Shown here: positions 1 through 9,297 of the stretch, piece by piece | How positions within the stretch are numbered: the first letter of the stretch is position 1 | Layout: each line of letters starts with the position of its first letter | Source of the DNA: Rhizobium terrae | Lineage (GTDB): Bacteria; Pseudomonadota; Alphaproteobacteria; Rhizobiales; Rhizobiaceae | Reading direction: 5' to 3' | Length of the DNA: 64,000 nt | Assembly (NCBI RefSeq): GCF_003425685.1 | Contig: NZ_QJKM01000006.1 | Span: 248,001-312,000, forward strand | Notes under the pieces: model-generated | Database searches by the model: none | The model's input: the letters and a program-made list of their open reading frames with translations, nothing else | Told to the model about the DNA's origin: nothing | Translations under genes and position numbers: made by a program

Positions 1-176
1 ATCAGCACCCGCCCATCGGTCGGCGTGCGGCCGCTCGCGACCCCGAGATCGTGGAAATTCAGCGAACTGCCATGCAGCGCCACCCTGATCTCGCCGGGGC
101 CGGGCTTTCCGGGGTCCGGCAGGTCGGCAAGCTTGATGGCATCCAGCCCACCCGGCGCAGTCACGATCGCCTTCAT
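1..176 (-). CDS. MDR-family zinc-type/quinone oxidoreductase, N-terminal part only
   Basis: The gene runs off the left edge, so only about the first 58 residues are present. They begin MKAIVTAPGGLDAIKLADLP and continue with a GroES-like segment (PGPGEIRVALHGSSLNFHDL), typical of the N-terminus of NAD(P)H:quinone oxidoreductases and alcohol dehydrogenases of the MDR superfamily. The ATG (complement of 174-176) follows an AGGGAGGA ribosome site. The nucleotide-binding domain lies outside the window, so cofactor and substrate cannot be judged. It is transcribed away from the NmrA-like gene at 330 across a 153-bp gap. Confidence 0.75.
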   Translation of the reverse strand, partial: MKAIVTAPGGLDAIKLADLPDPGKPGPGEIRVALHGSSLNFHDLGVASGRTPTDGRVL

Positions 177-329
177 GAATTCCTCCCTAAGCTTCCTCGA
201 AAACCGTCGAATAGGTAACGGGAGTCAGGGAGGCTGACAAGCGTATCGCCCGCAAAGGATGGGCCGCATTCCGGAGGGTGGAACCTTGCCCGCGTTCATG
301 GATTTCTTTTTCAAAGCGAGGAGGCACCC

Positions 330-1187
330 ATGCATGTCATTCTCGGCGGAACCGGACATGTCGGTTCGGCGACGGCCGAAGCGCTGCTTTCCCGCGGCGA
401 ACCCGTAACCGTCGTCACCCGCAACGCCGAAAACGCGGAAGGCCTGCGCAGGAAGGGCGCTCGCGTGGCGGTCGCGGACATCGCCGACACCGAAGCGCTG
501 CGGGCGATCTTTCGCAGGGGCAGGCGGCTTTATGCGCTCAATCCGCCGGCGTCCCCGGATGGCGACACGGATATCCGCGAAAAACGGACGATCGCCTCGA
601 TCCTTTCGGCGATCGAAGGCTCCGGCCTCGAAAAGGTCGTCGGTCACTCGACCTACGGCGCCCGGAAAGGCGAGCGGATCGGCGATCTCGGCACGCTTTT
701 CGAACTGGAGGAGGGCCTCAGGCGCCAGCCGGTCCCCGCAAGCATCCTGCGCGCCGCCTATTACATGACCAATTGGGACATGAGCCTCGAAACGGCAAAG
801 AACAACGGCGTCCTCACGACTTTCTTCCCGTCCGATTTCCGTCTCGCCATGGTCGCCCCGGAAGACCTCGGCGAAGCCGCCGCCGACCTGATGACGGAGC
901 CTGCCAGCGAAACGCGGCTCGTCCATGCCGAGGGACCGGAACGATATTCCTCCGCCGATGTTGCGGCCGCACTCTCGCAGCGGTTTGGAAAGCCGGTGGA
1001 GGTCAAAACCGTGCCGCGCGAGCAATGGGAGGAGACTTATCGCAGTTTCGGTTTCTCGGATGCGGCTGCCAAATCGTATGCGGGAATGACGGCGCTTGCG
1101 ATGGAAAGTCCTCCGCCGCCTCCGAACGAAGCAAGGCGAGGCAGAGTGACTCTGCGTCGGTATCTGAGCGGGCAAGACGTCCAATGA
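330..1187 (+). CDS. NmrA-like atypical short-chain dehydrogenase (NAD(P)-binding)
   Basis: A 285-residue protein with an N-terminal Rossmann fingerprint (ILGGTGHVGSATAEALLSRG, residues 4-23) and the overall plan of NmrA/HSCARG-type atypical SDRs: nucleotide-binding half, then a variable C-terminal half. The YxxxK active site of classical SDRs is replaced by a HSTYGARKG stretch, usual for this subgroup. Members sense NAD(P)H or reduce quinones and small carbonyls; the substrate cannot be read here. The ATG is preceded by GCGAGGAGG. It stands alone, divergent from the truncated MDR gene and convergent with the kinase at 1197. Confidence 0.75.
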   Translation: MHVILGGTGHVGSATAEALLSRGEPVTVVTRNAENAEGLRRKGARVAVADIADTEALRAIFRRGRRLYALNPPASPDGDTDIREKRTIASILSAIEGSGLEKVVGHSTYGARKGERIGDLGTLFELEEGLRRQPVPASILRAAYYMTNWDMSLETAKNNGVLTTFFPSDFRLAMVAPEDLGEAAADLMTEPASETRLVHAEGPERYSSADVAAALSQRFGKPVEVKTVPREQWEETYRSFGFSDAAAKSYAGMTALAMESPPPPPNEARRGRVTLRRYLSGQDVQ

Positions 1188-1196
1188 GGCCTGCCG

Positions 1197-1784
1197 TCAG
1201 GCAGATCGCGGGCGCGCCCAATCCAAATTGGCCAGAATATCGAGGGCGATTTCGGAAACGGAGCGCCCGTCCGTATGGATACGCAGCATATCGCCGCCGG
1301 TTTCCGTCGTCATATGGTTCAACTGCCGAAGAGACCGTTGAAACTGGGCGTCAAGGCCATCCTCCGTTTCCCGGCGCGCCAGGCGGTCGGCTATGCTCTC
1401 CTCTGTCGCCATCAGGCGCACGACGATGATTTTGGCATTCGGTATGGCCGATGTGATCCATCGACGGTCGAACGCCAAATGCATCATCACTCCCGACATG
1501 ATGAGGCGCGTTTGCTTCAGCTCTCGATAGACCGACCATATCGCCTTGAGATTGAGTGCGCTGATATCGATGGTGCCGGGTGCCAATCGCTCCAGGTCCT
1601 GACGCGAGGGACGCGGGAAGACGCGGTCGAGTTCGTCGGTTTCGATAGCCGCATGGGCAATTCCGGCTTCGGCGAGACGGGCTGAAATTTCCCACGAAAG
1701 GGTCGATTTTCCAACGCCTGCTGGCCCGGTCAGCAAGAGGATTTCGACTTGGTCCTCAGCTTCGGAACAATGATCCTGGCTCAC
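1197..1784 (-). CDS. P-loop kinase-like ATP-binding protein
   Basis: A 195-residue protein with a clear Walker A motif near its N-terminus (LLLTGPAGVGKSTLSWEI, about residues 16-33), an acidic ETDELD segment about 25 residues later, and a DRLARRETE lid-like arginine segment. This plan fits small AAA_33/gluconate-kinase or adenylylsulfate-kinase-like phosphotransferases; the phosphate acceptor is unknown. The start is GTG, overlapping the uvrD stop codon by four bases (GTGA), so translation is probably coupled to the helicase gene. No functional link to DNA repair can be inferred from the protein itself. Confidence 0.65.
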   Translation of the reverse strand: MSQDHCSEAEDQVEILLLTGPAGVGKSTLSWEISARLAEAGIAHAAIETDELDRVFPRPSRQDLERLAPGTIDISALNLKAIWSVYRELKQTRLIMSGVMMHLAFDRRWITSAIPNAKIIVVRLMATEESIADRLARRETEDGLDAQFQRSLRQLNHMTTETGGDMLRIHTDGRSVSEIALDILANLDWARPRSA

Positions 1785-4372
1785 ACCCGCTCCACGAACC
1801 CGTCCAGCACCCGTTTCTGCCCGGCCCTGTCAAAGTCGATCGTCAGCTTGTTGCCCTCGATCGCCGAGATATTCCCGTTGCCGAACTTGACATGAAAAAC
1901 CCGGTCGCCGACGGCGAACTGTGATGGCGTATCCGCCACCGATTTCGCCACAAGTTCCCCTTCGATTGTTCGTGTCCGCGGCCCGCTTTCGCCGTAGCCG
2001 ATGCGTTCCACGGCGTGGCCGGAGCGGGTGCCCCAGTTGTCGCGGGTAGCATCTGTCTTGTTGGCCTGGGCACGTTTCCAGCCGGGGGTGGAATAGGTGT
2101 TGGCGAAGGGATCAGTCTTGTCGAAGCGGGACTGGCCGTAACCGCCGCGTCCTCCGCCGCCGTAACCGCCGTAGTTGGACTCTCCCACCGCGACATCGAC
2201 ATGCGCCTGCGGCAGTTCGTCGAGGAAGCGCGACGGCATGGTGGATTGCCAGAGCCCGTGGATGCGGCGGTTGGAGACGAACCAGATGTGGCAGCGGTGT
2301 TTTGCCCGCGTGATGCCCACATAGGCGAGGCGGCGTTCTTCCTCCAGTCCGGCGCGGCCGCCTTCGTCGAGCGCCCGCTGGTGCGGGAACAGGCCTTCCT
2401 CCCAGCCGGGCAGGAAGACGGTATCGAATTCCAGGCCCTTGGCCGAATGCAGCGTCATGATCGAGACGGCATCGAGGTTCTCGTTGTTGTCGGCGTCCAT
2501 GACGAGCGCCACGTGTTCGAGGAAGCCGCGCAGCGACTCGAAGGCTTCCATCGAGCGCACGAGTTCCTTGAGGTTTTCGAGCCGGCCCGGCGCTTCGGCG
2601 GATTTGTCGGCCTGCCACATGGCGGTATAGCCGCTCTCGTCCAGGATCTGCTCGGCGAGCACGGTGTGAACCGTGTTTTCGAGCAGGCCCTGCCAGCGGC
2701 GGAAATCCGTCACCACGTCGAACAGCGCCTTGCGCGCCTTGGGTTTCAGTTCGTCCGTCTCGATGATCTCGGCGGCGGCGGCGAGCATCGGCACGTCGCG
2801 GGCGCGGGCATAGTCGTGCAGATAACGAACGGTCGTGTCGCCCAGGCCACGCTTCGGCGTGTTGATGATCCGCTCGAAGGCCAGATCGTCGGCCGGCTGG
2901 CAGACGAGGCGGAAATAGGCCATGGCGTCGCGGATTTCGAGCCGCTCGTAGAAGCGCGGACCGCCGATGACGCGGTAGTTGAGGCCGAGCGTGACGAACC
3001 GGTCTTCGAATTCGCGCATCTGGAAGGAGGCGCGCACCAGGATCGCCATGTCGTTCAGCGCGTGCTTCCTGCCGTCCGAGCCGCCGCGCTGCAGGCTTTC
3101 GATCTCCTCGCCGACGGCGCGGGCTTCCTCTTCGGAATCCCAGGCGGCATGCACCATCACCTTTTCGTCATCGGGGTTCACCCGGTCGGTGAACAGCGTC
3201 TTCCCAAGCCGGCCTTCATTGTGCGCGATCAGATGTCCGGCGGCCCCCAGAATATGTTCGGTGGAGCGGTAGTTGCGCTCCAGCTTGATCACCTTGGCGC
3301 CCGGAAAATCCTTCTCGAAGCGCAGGATGTTGTCCACTTCCGCGCCGCGCCAGCCGTAGATCGACTGGTCGTCGTCGCCGACGCAGCAGATATTGATTTC
3401 GCTCGCGCCGCCGCTGCGCGGCTCGCTCCGCAAGGGCGCGCCGTCAGGCGCGACGGCCGCTTGGCCTTGCCGGCCTACGGCCGGGACCGTGCGCGTGCCC
3501 TGCGGCCGCTGGGCCAGGAGCCGCAGCCACATGTATTGGGCGGTGTTGGTGTCCTGGTATTCGTCGACGAGGATATAGCGGAACCTGTCGTGATATTCCC
3601 TGAGCAGGTCCGGGTTCTTGCGGAAGATGGCGATCGGATGCAGCAGAAGGTCGCCGAAATCACAGGCGTTGAGCGTCCTCAGCCGCGCCTGGTAGGCGGC
3701 GTAGAGCTCACGGCCCTTGCCGTTGGCGAAGGCGCGGGCATCGCCCTCGGGAATGTCGGCCGGCAGCAGGCCCTTGTTCTTCCAGGTATCGACCATGCCG
3801 GCGAACTGCTTGGCCGGCCAGCGCTTGTCGTCGAGACCCTCCGCCTGGATGAGCTGCTTGATCAGCCGCACCACGTCGTCGGTGTCGAGAATGGTGAAAT
3901 CGGAGCGCAGGCCGGCGAGTTCCGCGTGGCGGCGCAAGAGTTTCACGCCGATCGAATGGAAGGTGCCGAGCCAGGGCATGCCCTCGACTGCGCCGCCGAC
4001 GAGAACGCCGATGCGCTCCTTCATCTCGCGCGCCGCCTTGTTGGTGAAGGTGACGGCGAGGATCTGGGAAGGAAAGGCGCGGCCGGTCGCGAGAATATGG
4101 GCGATGCGGGTGGTCAGCACGCGCGTCTTGCCGGTGCCGGCGCCGGCGAGCACCAGGACGGGTCCGTCGAGGGTCTCCACCGCCTCGCGCTGTTCCGGGT
4201 TGAGGCCGGAGAGATAGTCGGGGGCGGCGCGGGACTGGTCGCGGGCGGCCATGGCGCGCGCGGCGATCCCCAAACTCCCGCCGGCGGCCGCGGCCGGGTT
4301 CACGGGCGTCCTGCGCGGCGCGGGTTCCGGCTCGTCGTCGAAGAACGGAATGTCGTCGAAACTGTTACTCAT
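1781..4372 (-). CDS. uvrD: UvrD/PcrA-type superfamily 1 DNA helicase
   Basis: A 3'-5' DNA helicase of nucleotide-excision and mismatch repair, 863 residues from the ATG I chose (MSNSFDDIPF, complement of 4370-4372). An in-frame upstream ATG would add 87 residues of non-helicase sequence and is rejected. Visible motifs are Walker A AGAGTGKTRVL (near 76-86), TFTNKAAREM, Walker B VDEYQDTN, GDDDQSIYGWRG, RNYRST and VGITRAKHR. The tail has a Gly/Tyr-rich linker (GGYGGGGRGGYG) and the tudor-like end domain (FGNGNISAIEGNKLTIDFD). About 37 residues near position 288-324, between Walker B and the QSIYGWRG motif, are not expected in the family; see the repeat at 3398-3510. Confidence 0.93.
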   Translation of the reverse strand: MSNSFDDIPFFDDEPEPAPRRTPVNPAAAAGGSLGIAARAMAARDQSRAAPDYLSGLNPEQREAVETLDGPVLVLAGAGTGKTRVLTTRIAHILATGRAFPSQILAVTFTNKAAREMKERIGVLVGGAVEGMPWLGTFHSIGVKLLRRHAELAGLRSDFTILDTDDVVRLIKQLIQAEGLDDKRWPAKQFAGMVDTWKNKGLLPADIPEGDARAFANGKGRELYAAYQARLRTLNACDFGDLLLHPIAIFRKNPDLLREYHDRFRYILVDEYQDTNTAQYMWLRLLAQRPQGTRTVPAVGRQGQAAVAPDGAPLRSEPRSGGASEINICCVGDDDQSIYGWRGAEVDNILRFEKDFPGAKVIKLERNYRSTEHILGAAGHLIAHNEGRLGKTLFTDRVNPDDEKVMVHAAWDSEEEARAVGEEIESLQRGGSDGRKHALNDMAILVRASFQMREFEDRFVTLGLNYRVIGGPRFYERLEIRDAMAYFRLVCQPADDLAFERIINTPKRGLGDTTVRYLHDYARARDVPMLAAAAEIIETDELKPKARKALFDVVTDFRRWQGLLENTVHTVLAEQILDESGYTAMWQADKSAEAPGRLENLKELVRSMEAFESLRGFLEHVALVMDADNNENLDAVSIMTLHSAKGLEFDTVFLPGWEEGLFPHQRALDEGGRAGLEEERRLAYVGITRAKHRCHIWFVSNRRIHGLWQSTMPSRFLDELPQAHVDVAVGESNYGGYGGGGRGGYGQSRFDKTDPFANTYSTPGWKRAQANKTDATRDNWGTRSGHAVERIGYGESGPRTRTIEGELVAKSVADTPSQFAVGDRVFHVKFGNGNISAIEGNKLTIDFDRAGQKRVLDGFVERV
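3398..3510 (-). repeat. In-frame palindromic insertion inside uvrD
   Basis: This stretch encodes about 37 Arg/Pro/Gly/Ala-rich residues (including GRQGQAAVAPDGAPLRSEPR) between two conserved helicase motifs that lie close together in other UvrD proteins. It contains two perfect hairpins: CGCGCC-GTCA-GGCGCG at 3437-3452 and CCGGCC-TAC-GGCCGG at 3470-3484. Length is a multiple of three and the frame is kept. It resembles short palindromic elements that enter coding genes (Rickettsia palindromic elements are the known precedent; rhizobia have RIME-type repeats). The boundaries are my estimate from the protein motifs. Confidence 0.55.
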
Positions 4373-4652
4373 GCGGCCAATGTAATGATTCGGACCCGAA
4401 AGACCAGAAAATGTTCTTCTTTTATTCCCAATCTCTCCACAAGGTCCGGCTAAACTGTGGCGCCATTGGGCAGACCGCCTCGAAAAATGCAGCCGGTGCC
4501 CGGCGCTCAGGCAGTCCATTGTCAAATTCTTTTGAAATTTCCGTGAGATTACAAATCCGTAAGAATACGTGCTGCCCATTGCGCAGGGACCCTGAAATAA
4601 ACGATACTTCATTGCGCATATTGGCCAGTGCATGTCTCGCCCGGAGTAGTGA

Positions 4653-5870
4653 ATGCGGATTTGGAAACAGCTTTTCCTGTGTCTCGTGGTGCTCGCCGCG
4701 GCATTGGGCGTGTGGGTCTACACGGTGCCGAGTGCGGCCGATACGCTGGCGAAATACGGCGTGCCCGAGAAGGCGGTCGCGATGATCCGGCCCGCGGCGC
4801 AGAAGCCCGCCGGCGAGGCGCAGGGCCAGCGCCAGGCCCAGGCGGGTGGCCAAGGGGTCGCTCAGGGGGCGGGGCAGGGCAATCCGCGAGGCCAGGGCGG
4901 CCAGGGCGGCAACCGCGCGGTCCTCGTGGTCGCGCAGCCGGTCAGGATCGGCACGGTCAACGACCGGCTGTCGGCGATCGGCAGCGGCCAGGCGATCCAG
5001 TCGGTCGTCGTTATGCCGCAGGCTTCCGGCACGATCCACGAGATCATGGTCACCTCCGGCCAGAAGGTCGTGAAGGGCCAGGTTCTCGCCCGCCTCGACG
5101 ATGACGAACAGGTGATCGAGCGTGACAAGGCCCAGGTGGCCCTGAAGAGCGCCCAGGAAAAATCCGCCTCCTACAAGAACCTGCAATCCTTCTCCCGCCT
5201 CGACGTCTTCGATGCGCAGATCGCCGAACAGGCGGCCAGGCTCGCGCTGTCGACCGCCGAACTCAACCTCAGGCGCCGCGATATCGTCGCGCCGATCGAC
5301 GGCATTGCCGGCATCGTCGCGGTCAACGTCGGCGACAACGTCACGACCCAGACCAGCATCGTCCCCCTCGACGACCGCTCGGCGATCCTCGTCGATTTCT
5401 GGGCGCCGGAGCGTTTCGCCGTCGCCATCGAGCCCGGCCAGCCGGTCGAGGCAAGCTCGATCGCGCGGCCGGGCCAGGTCTTTTCCGGCAAGGTGGACGC
5501 GATCGACAACCGCGTCGACGCCGCGAGCCGCACCATGCGCATCCGGGCGCGGGTGGAAAACCCCGGCGACGTGCTGCGCGCCGGCATGGCGTTCAGCGTC
5601 GGCATGCGCTTTCCGGGCGAAAAATATCCGTCGGTCGATCCGCTCGCCGTCCAGTGGGATGGCGAAGGTTCGTTTGTCTGGCAGGTCAGGGACAACAAGT
5701 CGGTCAAGACCCGCGTCAGGGTGATCCAGCGCAATCCGGATGCCGTGCTCGTCGAAGCGCAGCTCGGCGAAGGCGACCGGGTGGTCACGGAAGGTCTGCA
5801 ACGTGTGAGGGAAGGGGCGCCCGTGCGGATCTTCGGCGCGCCGGAAACGGCTGAGGTGGCGCGCCAATGA
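4653..5870 (+). CDS. RND efflux pump periplasmic adaptor (membrane fusion protein)
   Basis: A 405-residue HlyD/AcrA-family adaptor that would link the inner-membrane pump encoded next to an outer-membrane channel. The N-terminus has a membrane anchor (LFLCLVVLAAALGVWVYTV). Next comes a Gly/Gln-rich linker (about residues 50-85), then the lipoyl/barrel-sandwich halves (GTIHEIMVTSGQKVVKGQVL; RRRDIVAPIDGIAGIV) on either side of a shortened helical hairpin, and beta-barrel and proximal domains. The ATG has GGAG eight bases upstream. It overlaps the pump gene by four bases (ATGA). No outer-membrane factor or repressor gene accompanies the pair. Confidence 0.88.
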   Translation: MRIWKQLFLCLVVLAAALGVWVYTVPSAADTLAKYGVPEKAVAMIRPAAQKPAGEAQGQRQAQAGGQGVAQGAGQGNPRGQGGQGGNRAVLVVAQPVRIGTVNDRLSAIGSGQAIQSVVVMPQASGTIHEIMVTSGQKVVKGQVLARLDDDEQVIERDKAQVALKSAQEKSASYKNLQSFSRLDVFDAQIAEQAARLALSTAELNLRRRDIVAPIDGIAGIVAVNVGDNVTTQTSIVPLDDRSAILVDFWAPERFAVAIEPGQPVEASSIARPGQVFSGKVDAIDNRVDAASRTMRIRARVENPGDVLRAGMAFSVGMRFPGEKYPSVDPLAVQWDGEGSFVWQVRDNKSVKTRVRVIQRNPDAVLVEAQLGEGDRVVTEGLQRVREGAPVRIFGAPETAEVARQ

Positions 5871-8800
5871 AGATCGAACTTCCGGGCTTTGGCGAAGAGG
5901 ACGGCAAGCGGCGTGGCGATCCCAATAGTGGCCCCAATGGCGGCCCCAATGGCGGCGATGACAAATCGGGCCACGAGAAATCCGGCCAGACCTTCACCGC
6001 CCTCTTCGTCCGCCGACCGATTCTCGCCGCGGTCCTCAACACGCTGCTCGTCGTTGCCGGCCTCGCCGCGCTCGCCGGCGTCGAAGTGCGCGAACTGCCG
6101 GACGTCGACCAGCCGGTCATCACGGTGCGTACCAATTACGACGGCGCCTCGCCGCAGACCATGGACCAGGAAGTCACCCAGGTCATCGAAGGCGCGGTCG
6201 CCCGCGTCTCGGGCCTCAAGGCGCTTTCCTCGCAGTCGCAGTTCGGCTCCAGCCGCGTGACGATGGAATTTTCCGACAGCGTCGATCTTTCGGAAGCCGC
6301 CAACGACGTGCGCGATGCGGTCGGCCGCGTCGTCAACCAGCTGCCCGACGATGCGGACGAACCCCGCATCGTCAAGGCCGATGCCGATTCCGACGCGATC
6401 ATGCGCCTTGCGGTCACCTCGTCGAAAATGTCGATGGAGGACCTCACCCAGCTCGTCGACAACGAGGTGGTCGACCGGCTCGCCGCCGTCGAGGGCGTCG
6501 CCGACGTCGAACTTTATGGCGACCAGGACAAGGTGTTCCGCGTCGACGTGAACCAGGCGGCGCTCGCCGGCCGGGGCCTGACCGTCGCCGACGTCTCGAA
6601 GGCGCTGTCGAGCGCCGCGCTCGACGTGCCGGCCGGGTCGCTGAAGAGTACGACCCAGGACATCGTCGTGCGCACCACCGCCAGCCTCACGACGCCGCAG
6701 GATTTCGAGAACGTGCTGATCGGCCCGAACGTGCGCGTCCGCGACGTCGCGACCGTCTCGCTCGGCGCCGACGACGGCACCACCGTGTTGCGTGCCAACG
6801 GCGTGCAGGGCGTCGGCCTCGGCATCATTCGCCAGGCACAGTCGAACACGCTCAACATTTCGGAAGGCGTGAAGGCCGCCGTCGCGGAAATGTCGAAGAC
6901 GCTGCCGGAAGGCACGCGCATCGCGATTACCGGCGACGACGCGATCTTCATCCAGGGCGCGCTGCACGAGGTGGAAATCGCGCTGATCCTGTCGGCGACG
7001 GTCGTCGTCGCGGTCATCTGGCTTTTCCTGCGCGACTGGCGCGCCACGCTCATTCCGGCGCTCACCATGCCGGTGGCGCTGATCGGCACGCTGGTGGCGA
7101 TCTATCTGGTCGGCTTCTCGATCAACATCCTGACGCTGCTCGCCATCGTGCTGGCGACCGGTCTCGTCGTCGACGACGCGATCGTGGTGCTCGAGAACAT
7201 CGTGCGAAGGCGTGCCGAGGGCATGGGACCGCGCGCCGCCGCCGTGCTCGGCACCCAGGAAGTGTTCTTCGCCGTCATCGCGACGACGGCGACGCTTGCG
7301 GCCGTCTTCATTCCGCTCTCCTTCCTACCCGGCCAGATCGGCGGCCTGTTCAAGGAGTTCGGCTTCGTGCTCGCCTTCTCGGTGGCGCTGTCGTCGATCA
7401 CCGCCCTGACGCTCTGCCCGATGCTGGCATCGCGCATGCTGACGAGGCCGATCAAGGAGGAACATGGCTTGCTCGGCGTGTTCGGCAGCGCTTTTGCAAG
7501 CGTCTACGCCTCCGCCCTGCGCTTCTGCCTCAACGCGCCGCTGGTGGTTCTTGTCGTCGCCGCGATCTTCTCGTTTGCCGCCTACAACGTCTTCGGCCTG
7601 GTCAAGAGCGAGCTTACCCCGCGCGAAGACCGCGCGACGATCATGCTGCGTATGACGACGCCGCAGGGCGTCAGCCTCGATTTCACCCGCGACCAGATGC
7701 AGCGGGTCGAGGAGAACCTGAAACCGCTGCGCGATTCCGGCGAGATCGCCAACATCTTCTCGATCTCCGGCTTCGGCAGCAGCACCAACAGCGGCTTCAT
7801 GGTGCTCACCCTCGCCCCCTGGAGCGAGCGCGAGCGCAGCCAGGACCAGATCGCCGCCGACGTCAATGCCGCTGCGCTGCGTGTCCCGGCATTGCGCGGC
7901 TTCACCATGCAGTCGAACAGCCTGAAAATCCGCGGCGCCGGCAACGGCCTGCAGATGGCGCTGGTCGGCAACGATTACGACCAGCTGACGTCGACCGCGC
8001 TGAAGCTCGTCTCGGAAATGGAAAAGAGCCGGTCCTTCGATACGCCGCGCCTTACCAACGAACCGACCCAGGCGCAGCTTTCCGTCTCGATCGACCGCGA
8101 ACGCGCCTCCGACCTCGGCATCGACATCACCGGGCTTTCGACCGCCATGCAGTCGCTGCTCGAAGGCCGCTCCGTGGTCGACGTCTTCGTCCATGGCGAT
8201 GCGCTGCCCGTCAAGCTCACCTCGACGACCCGGCCGCTCGACGATCCGACCGACCTCGAAAACATCTTCCTGAAATCCGGCGACGGCAAGATCGTGCCGA
8301 TGTCGACGATTGCGACGCTCAAGGAAGGGGCGGTCGCGCCGCAGCTCAACCGCGAGCAGCAGCTCGCTTCGGTGTCGATCTCGTCGAACCTTCGCGACGG
8401 CGTGGCGCTCGGCGACGCGGTCAGGGAAGTGACGGCGCTCGCAAAGCCGCTGCTGCCGGCCGGCGTCCGGCTGATCCCGATGGCGGAGGCCAAGACGCTG
8501 GGTGAAAACTCGAACGCCATGCTGATGACCTTCGGTTTTGCGATCGCCATCATCTTCCTGGTGCTGGCCGCCCAGTTCGAAAGCGTGCTGTCGTCGATCA
8601 TCATCATGTCGACCGTGCCGCTCGGGCTTGCCTGCGCGGCGATCGCTCTGGTGCTCACCGGATCGAGCCTCAACGTCTACAGCCAGATCGGCCTCGTGCT
8701 TTTGGTCGGGGTCATGGCGAAGAACGGCATCCTGATCGTCGAATTCGCCAACCAGTTGCGCGACCATGGCGCGAGCGTGCGCGAGGCGATCGAAAAGGCC

Positions 8801-9127
8801 TGCGCGCTGCGCCTGCGTCCCGTCATGATGACGATGATCGCGACGATCATCGGCGGCGTGCCGCTGGTGCTTGCCCAGGGTGCGGGCGCGGAAGCGCGCA
8901 TCGCGCTCGGCTGGGTCATCGTCGGCGGCCTCGGCTTTGCCGTCGTCGTGACGCTTTTCATCACCCCGGTCGCCTATCTCCTGATCGCCCGCTTCGCCAA
9001 GCCGCATGTCCACGAGGAGGCGCGCTTCCACGAGGAGCTCGCCCACGCCTCGGCCTCGCGCCGCAAGGAAGAGGCGAAAGCCGAGGAGCAGGAGGACAAG
9101 GAACCGCCGCTGCTGGCTGCTGAGTGA
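5867..9127 (+). CDS. RND-family multidrug efflux transporter (AcrB/HAE1 type)
   Basis: A 1086-residue inner-membrane proton-driven exporter. It carries the usual duplicated plan: a helix after FVRRPILAAVLNTLLVVAG, a large periplasmic loop, a six-helix bundle with a conserved acidic pair (ATGLVVDDAIVVLENIVRR), and the second half ending with LGLACAAIALVLTG and GVMAKNGILIVEFANQLR. About 45 hydrophilic residues (Gly/Asn-rich) precede the first membrane segment, longer than in AcrB. The tail is charged (KEEAKAEEQEDKEPP). It is co-transcribed with the adaptor. The exported substrates cannot be deduced. Confidence 0.92.
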   Translation: MKIELPGFGEEDGKRRGDPNSGPNGGPNGGDDKSGHEKSGQTFTALFVRRPILAAVLNTLLVVAGLAALAGVEVRELPDVDQPVITVRTNYDGASPQTMDQEVTQVIEGAVARVSGLKALSSQSQFGSSRVTMEFSDSVDLSEAANDVRDAVGRVVNQLPDDADEPRIVKADADSDAIMRLAVTSSKMSMEDLTQLVDNEVVDRLAAVEGVADVELYGDQDKVFRVDVNQAALAGRGLTVADVSKALSSAALDVPAGSLKSTTQDIVVRTTASLTTPQDFENVLIGPNVRVRDVATVSLGADDGTTVLRANGVQGVGLGIIRQAQSNTLNISEGVKAAVAEMSKTLPEGTRIAITGDDAIFIQGALHEVEIALILSATVVVAVIWLFLRDWRATLIPALTMPVALIGTLVAIYLVGFSINILTLLAIVLATGLVVDDAIVVLENIVRRRAEGMGPRAAAVLGTQEVFFAVIATTATLAAVFIPLSFLPGQIGGLFKEFGFVLAFSVALSSITALTLCPMLASRMLTRPIKEEHGLLGVFGSAFASVYASALRFCLNAPLVVLVVAAIFSFAAYNVFGLVKSELTPREDRATIMLRMTTPQGVSLDFTRDQMQRVEENLKPLRDSGEIANIFSISGFGSSTNSGFMVLTLAPWSERERSQDQIAADVNAAALRVPALRGFTMQSNSLKIRGAGNGLQMALVGNDYDQLTSTALKLVSEMEKSRSFDTPRLTNEPTQAQLSVSIDRERASDLGIDITGLSTAMQSLLEGRSVVDVFVHGDALPVKLTSTTRPLDDPTDLENIFLKSGDGKIVPMSTIATLKEGAVAPQLNREQQLASVSISSNLRDGVALGDAVREVTALAKPLLPAGVRLIPMAEAKTLGENSNAMLMTFGFAIAIIFLVLAAQFESVLSSIIIMSTVPLGLACAAIALVLTGSSLNVYSQIGLVLLVGVMAKNGILIVEFANQLRDHGASVREAIEKACALRLRPVMMTMIATIIGGVPLVLAQGAGAEARIALGWVIVGGLGFAVVVTLFITPVAYLLIARFAKPHVHEEARFHEELAHASASRRKEEAKAEEQEDKEPPLLAAE

Positions 9128-9149
9128 GGAGCGGTCGGGCGGAGCCCGA

Positions 9150-9174
9150 GCAATCGATCCGGTGAATCGATTGC
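9150..9174. repeat. Intergenic hairpin, 9-bp perfect arms
   Basis: Just after the pump gene, GCAATCGAT (9150-9158) and ATCGATTGC (9166-9174) form a perfect inverted repeat around a 7-nt loop. It sits in a GC-rich stretch (GAGCGGTCGGGCGGAGCCCG upstream) without a T-run, so it looks more like a dispersed rhizobial intergenic palindrome than an intrinsic terminator. It may still stabilise the mRNA 3' end of the pump operon. Confidence 0.6.
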
Positions 9175-9297
9175 AGCGACGAACGCCCGGAGCGTAAGCG
9201 AAGGGGCAGGGCAATCTATGAAAAGCACGGAAACATCGGCGCCCTGTGCTTTTCCTTTGCCGGCAACCGGTGGAATATCGGGCAAAAACGGCCCGGC

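Noticed and set aside
2015-4453. A long plus-strand frame (812 codons) antisense to uvrD.
   Set aside because: High-G+C antisense shadow: composition is unlike a folded protein and uvrD on the other strand has all helicase motifs.
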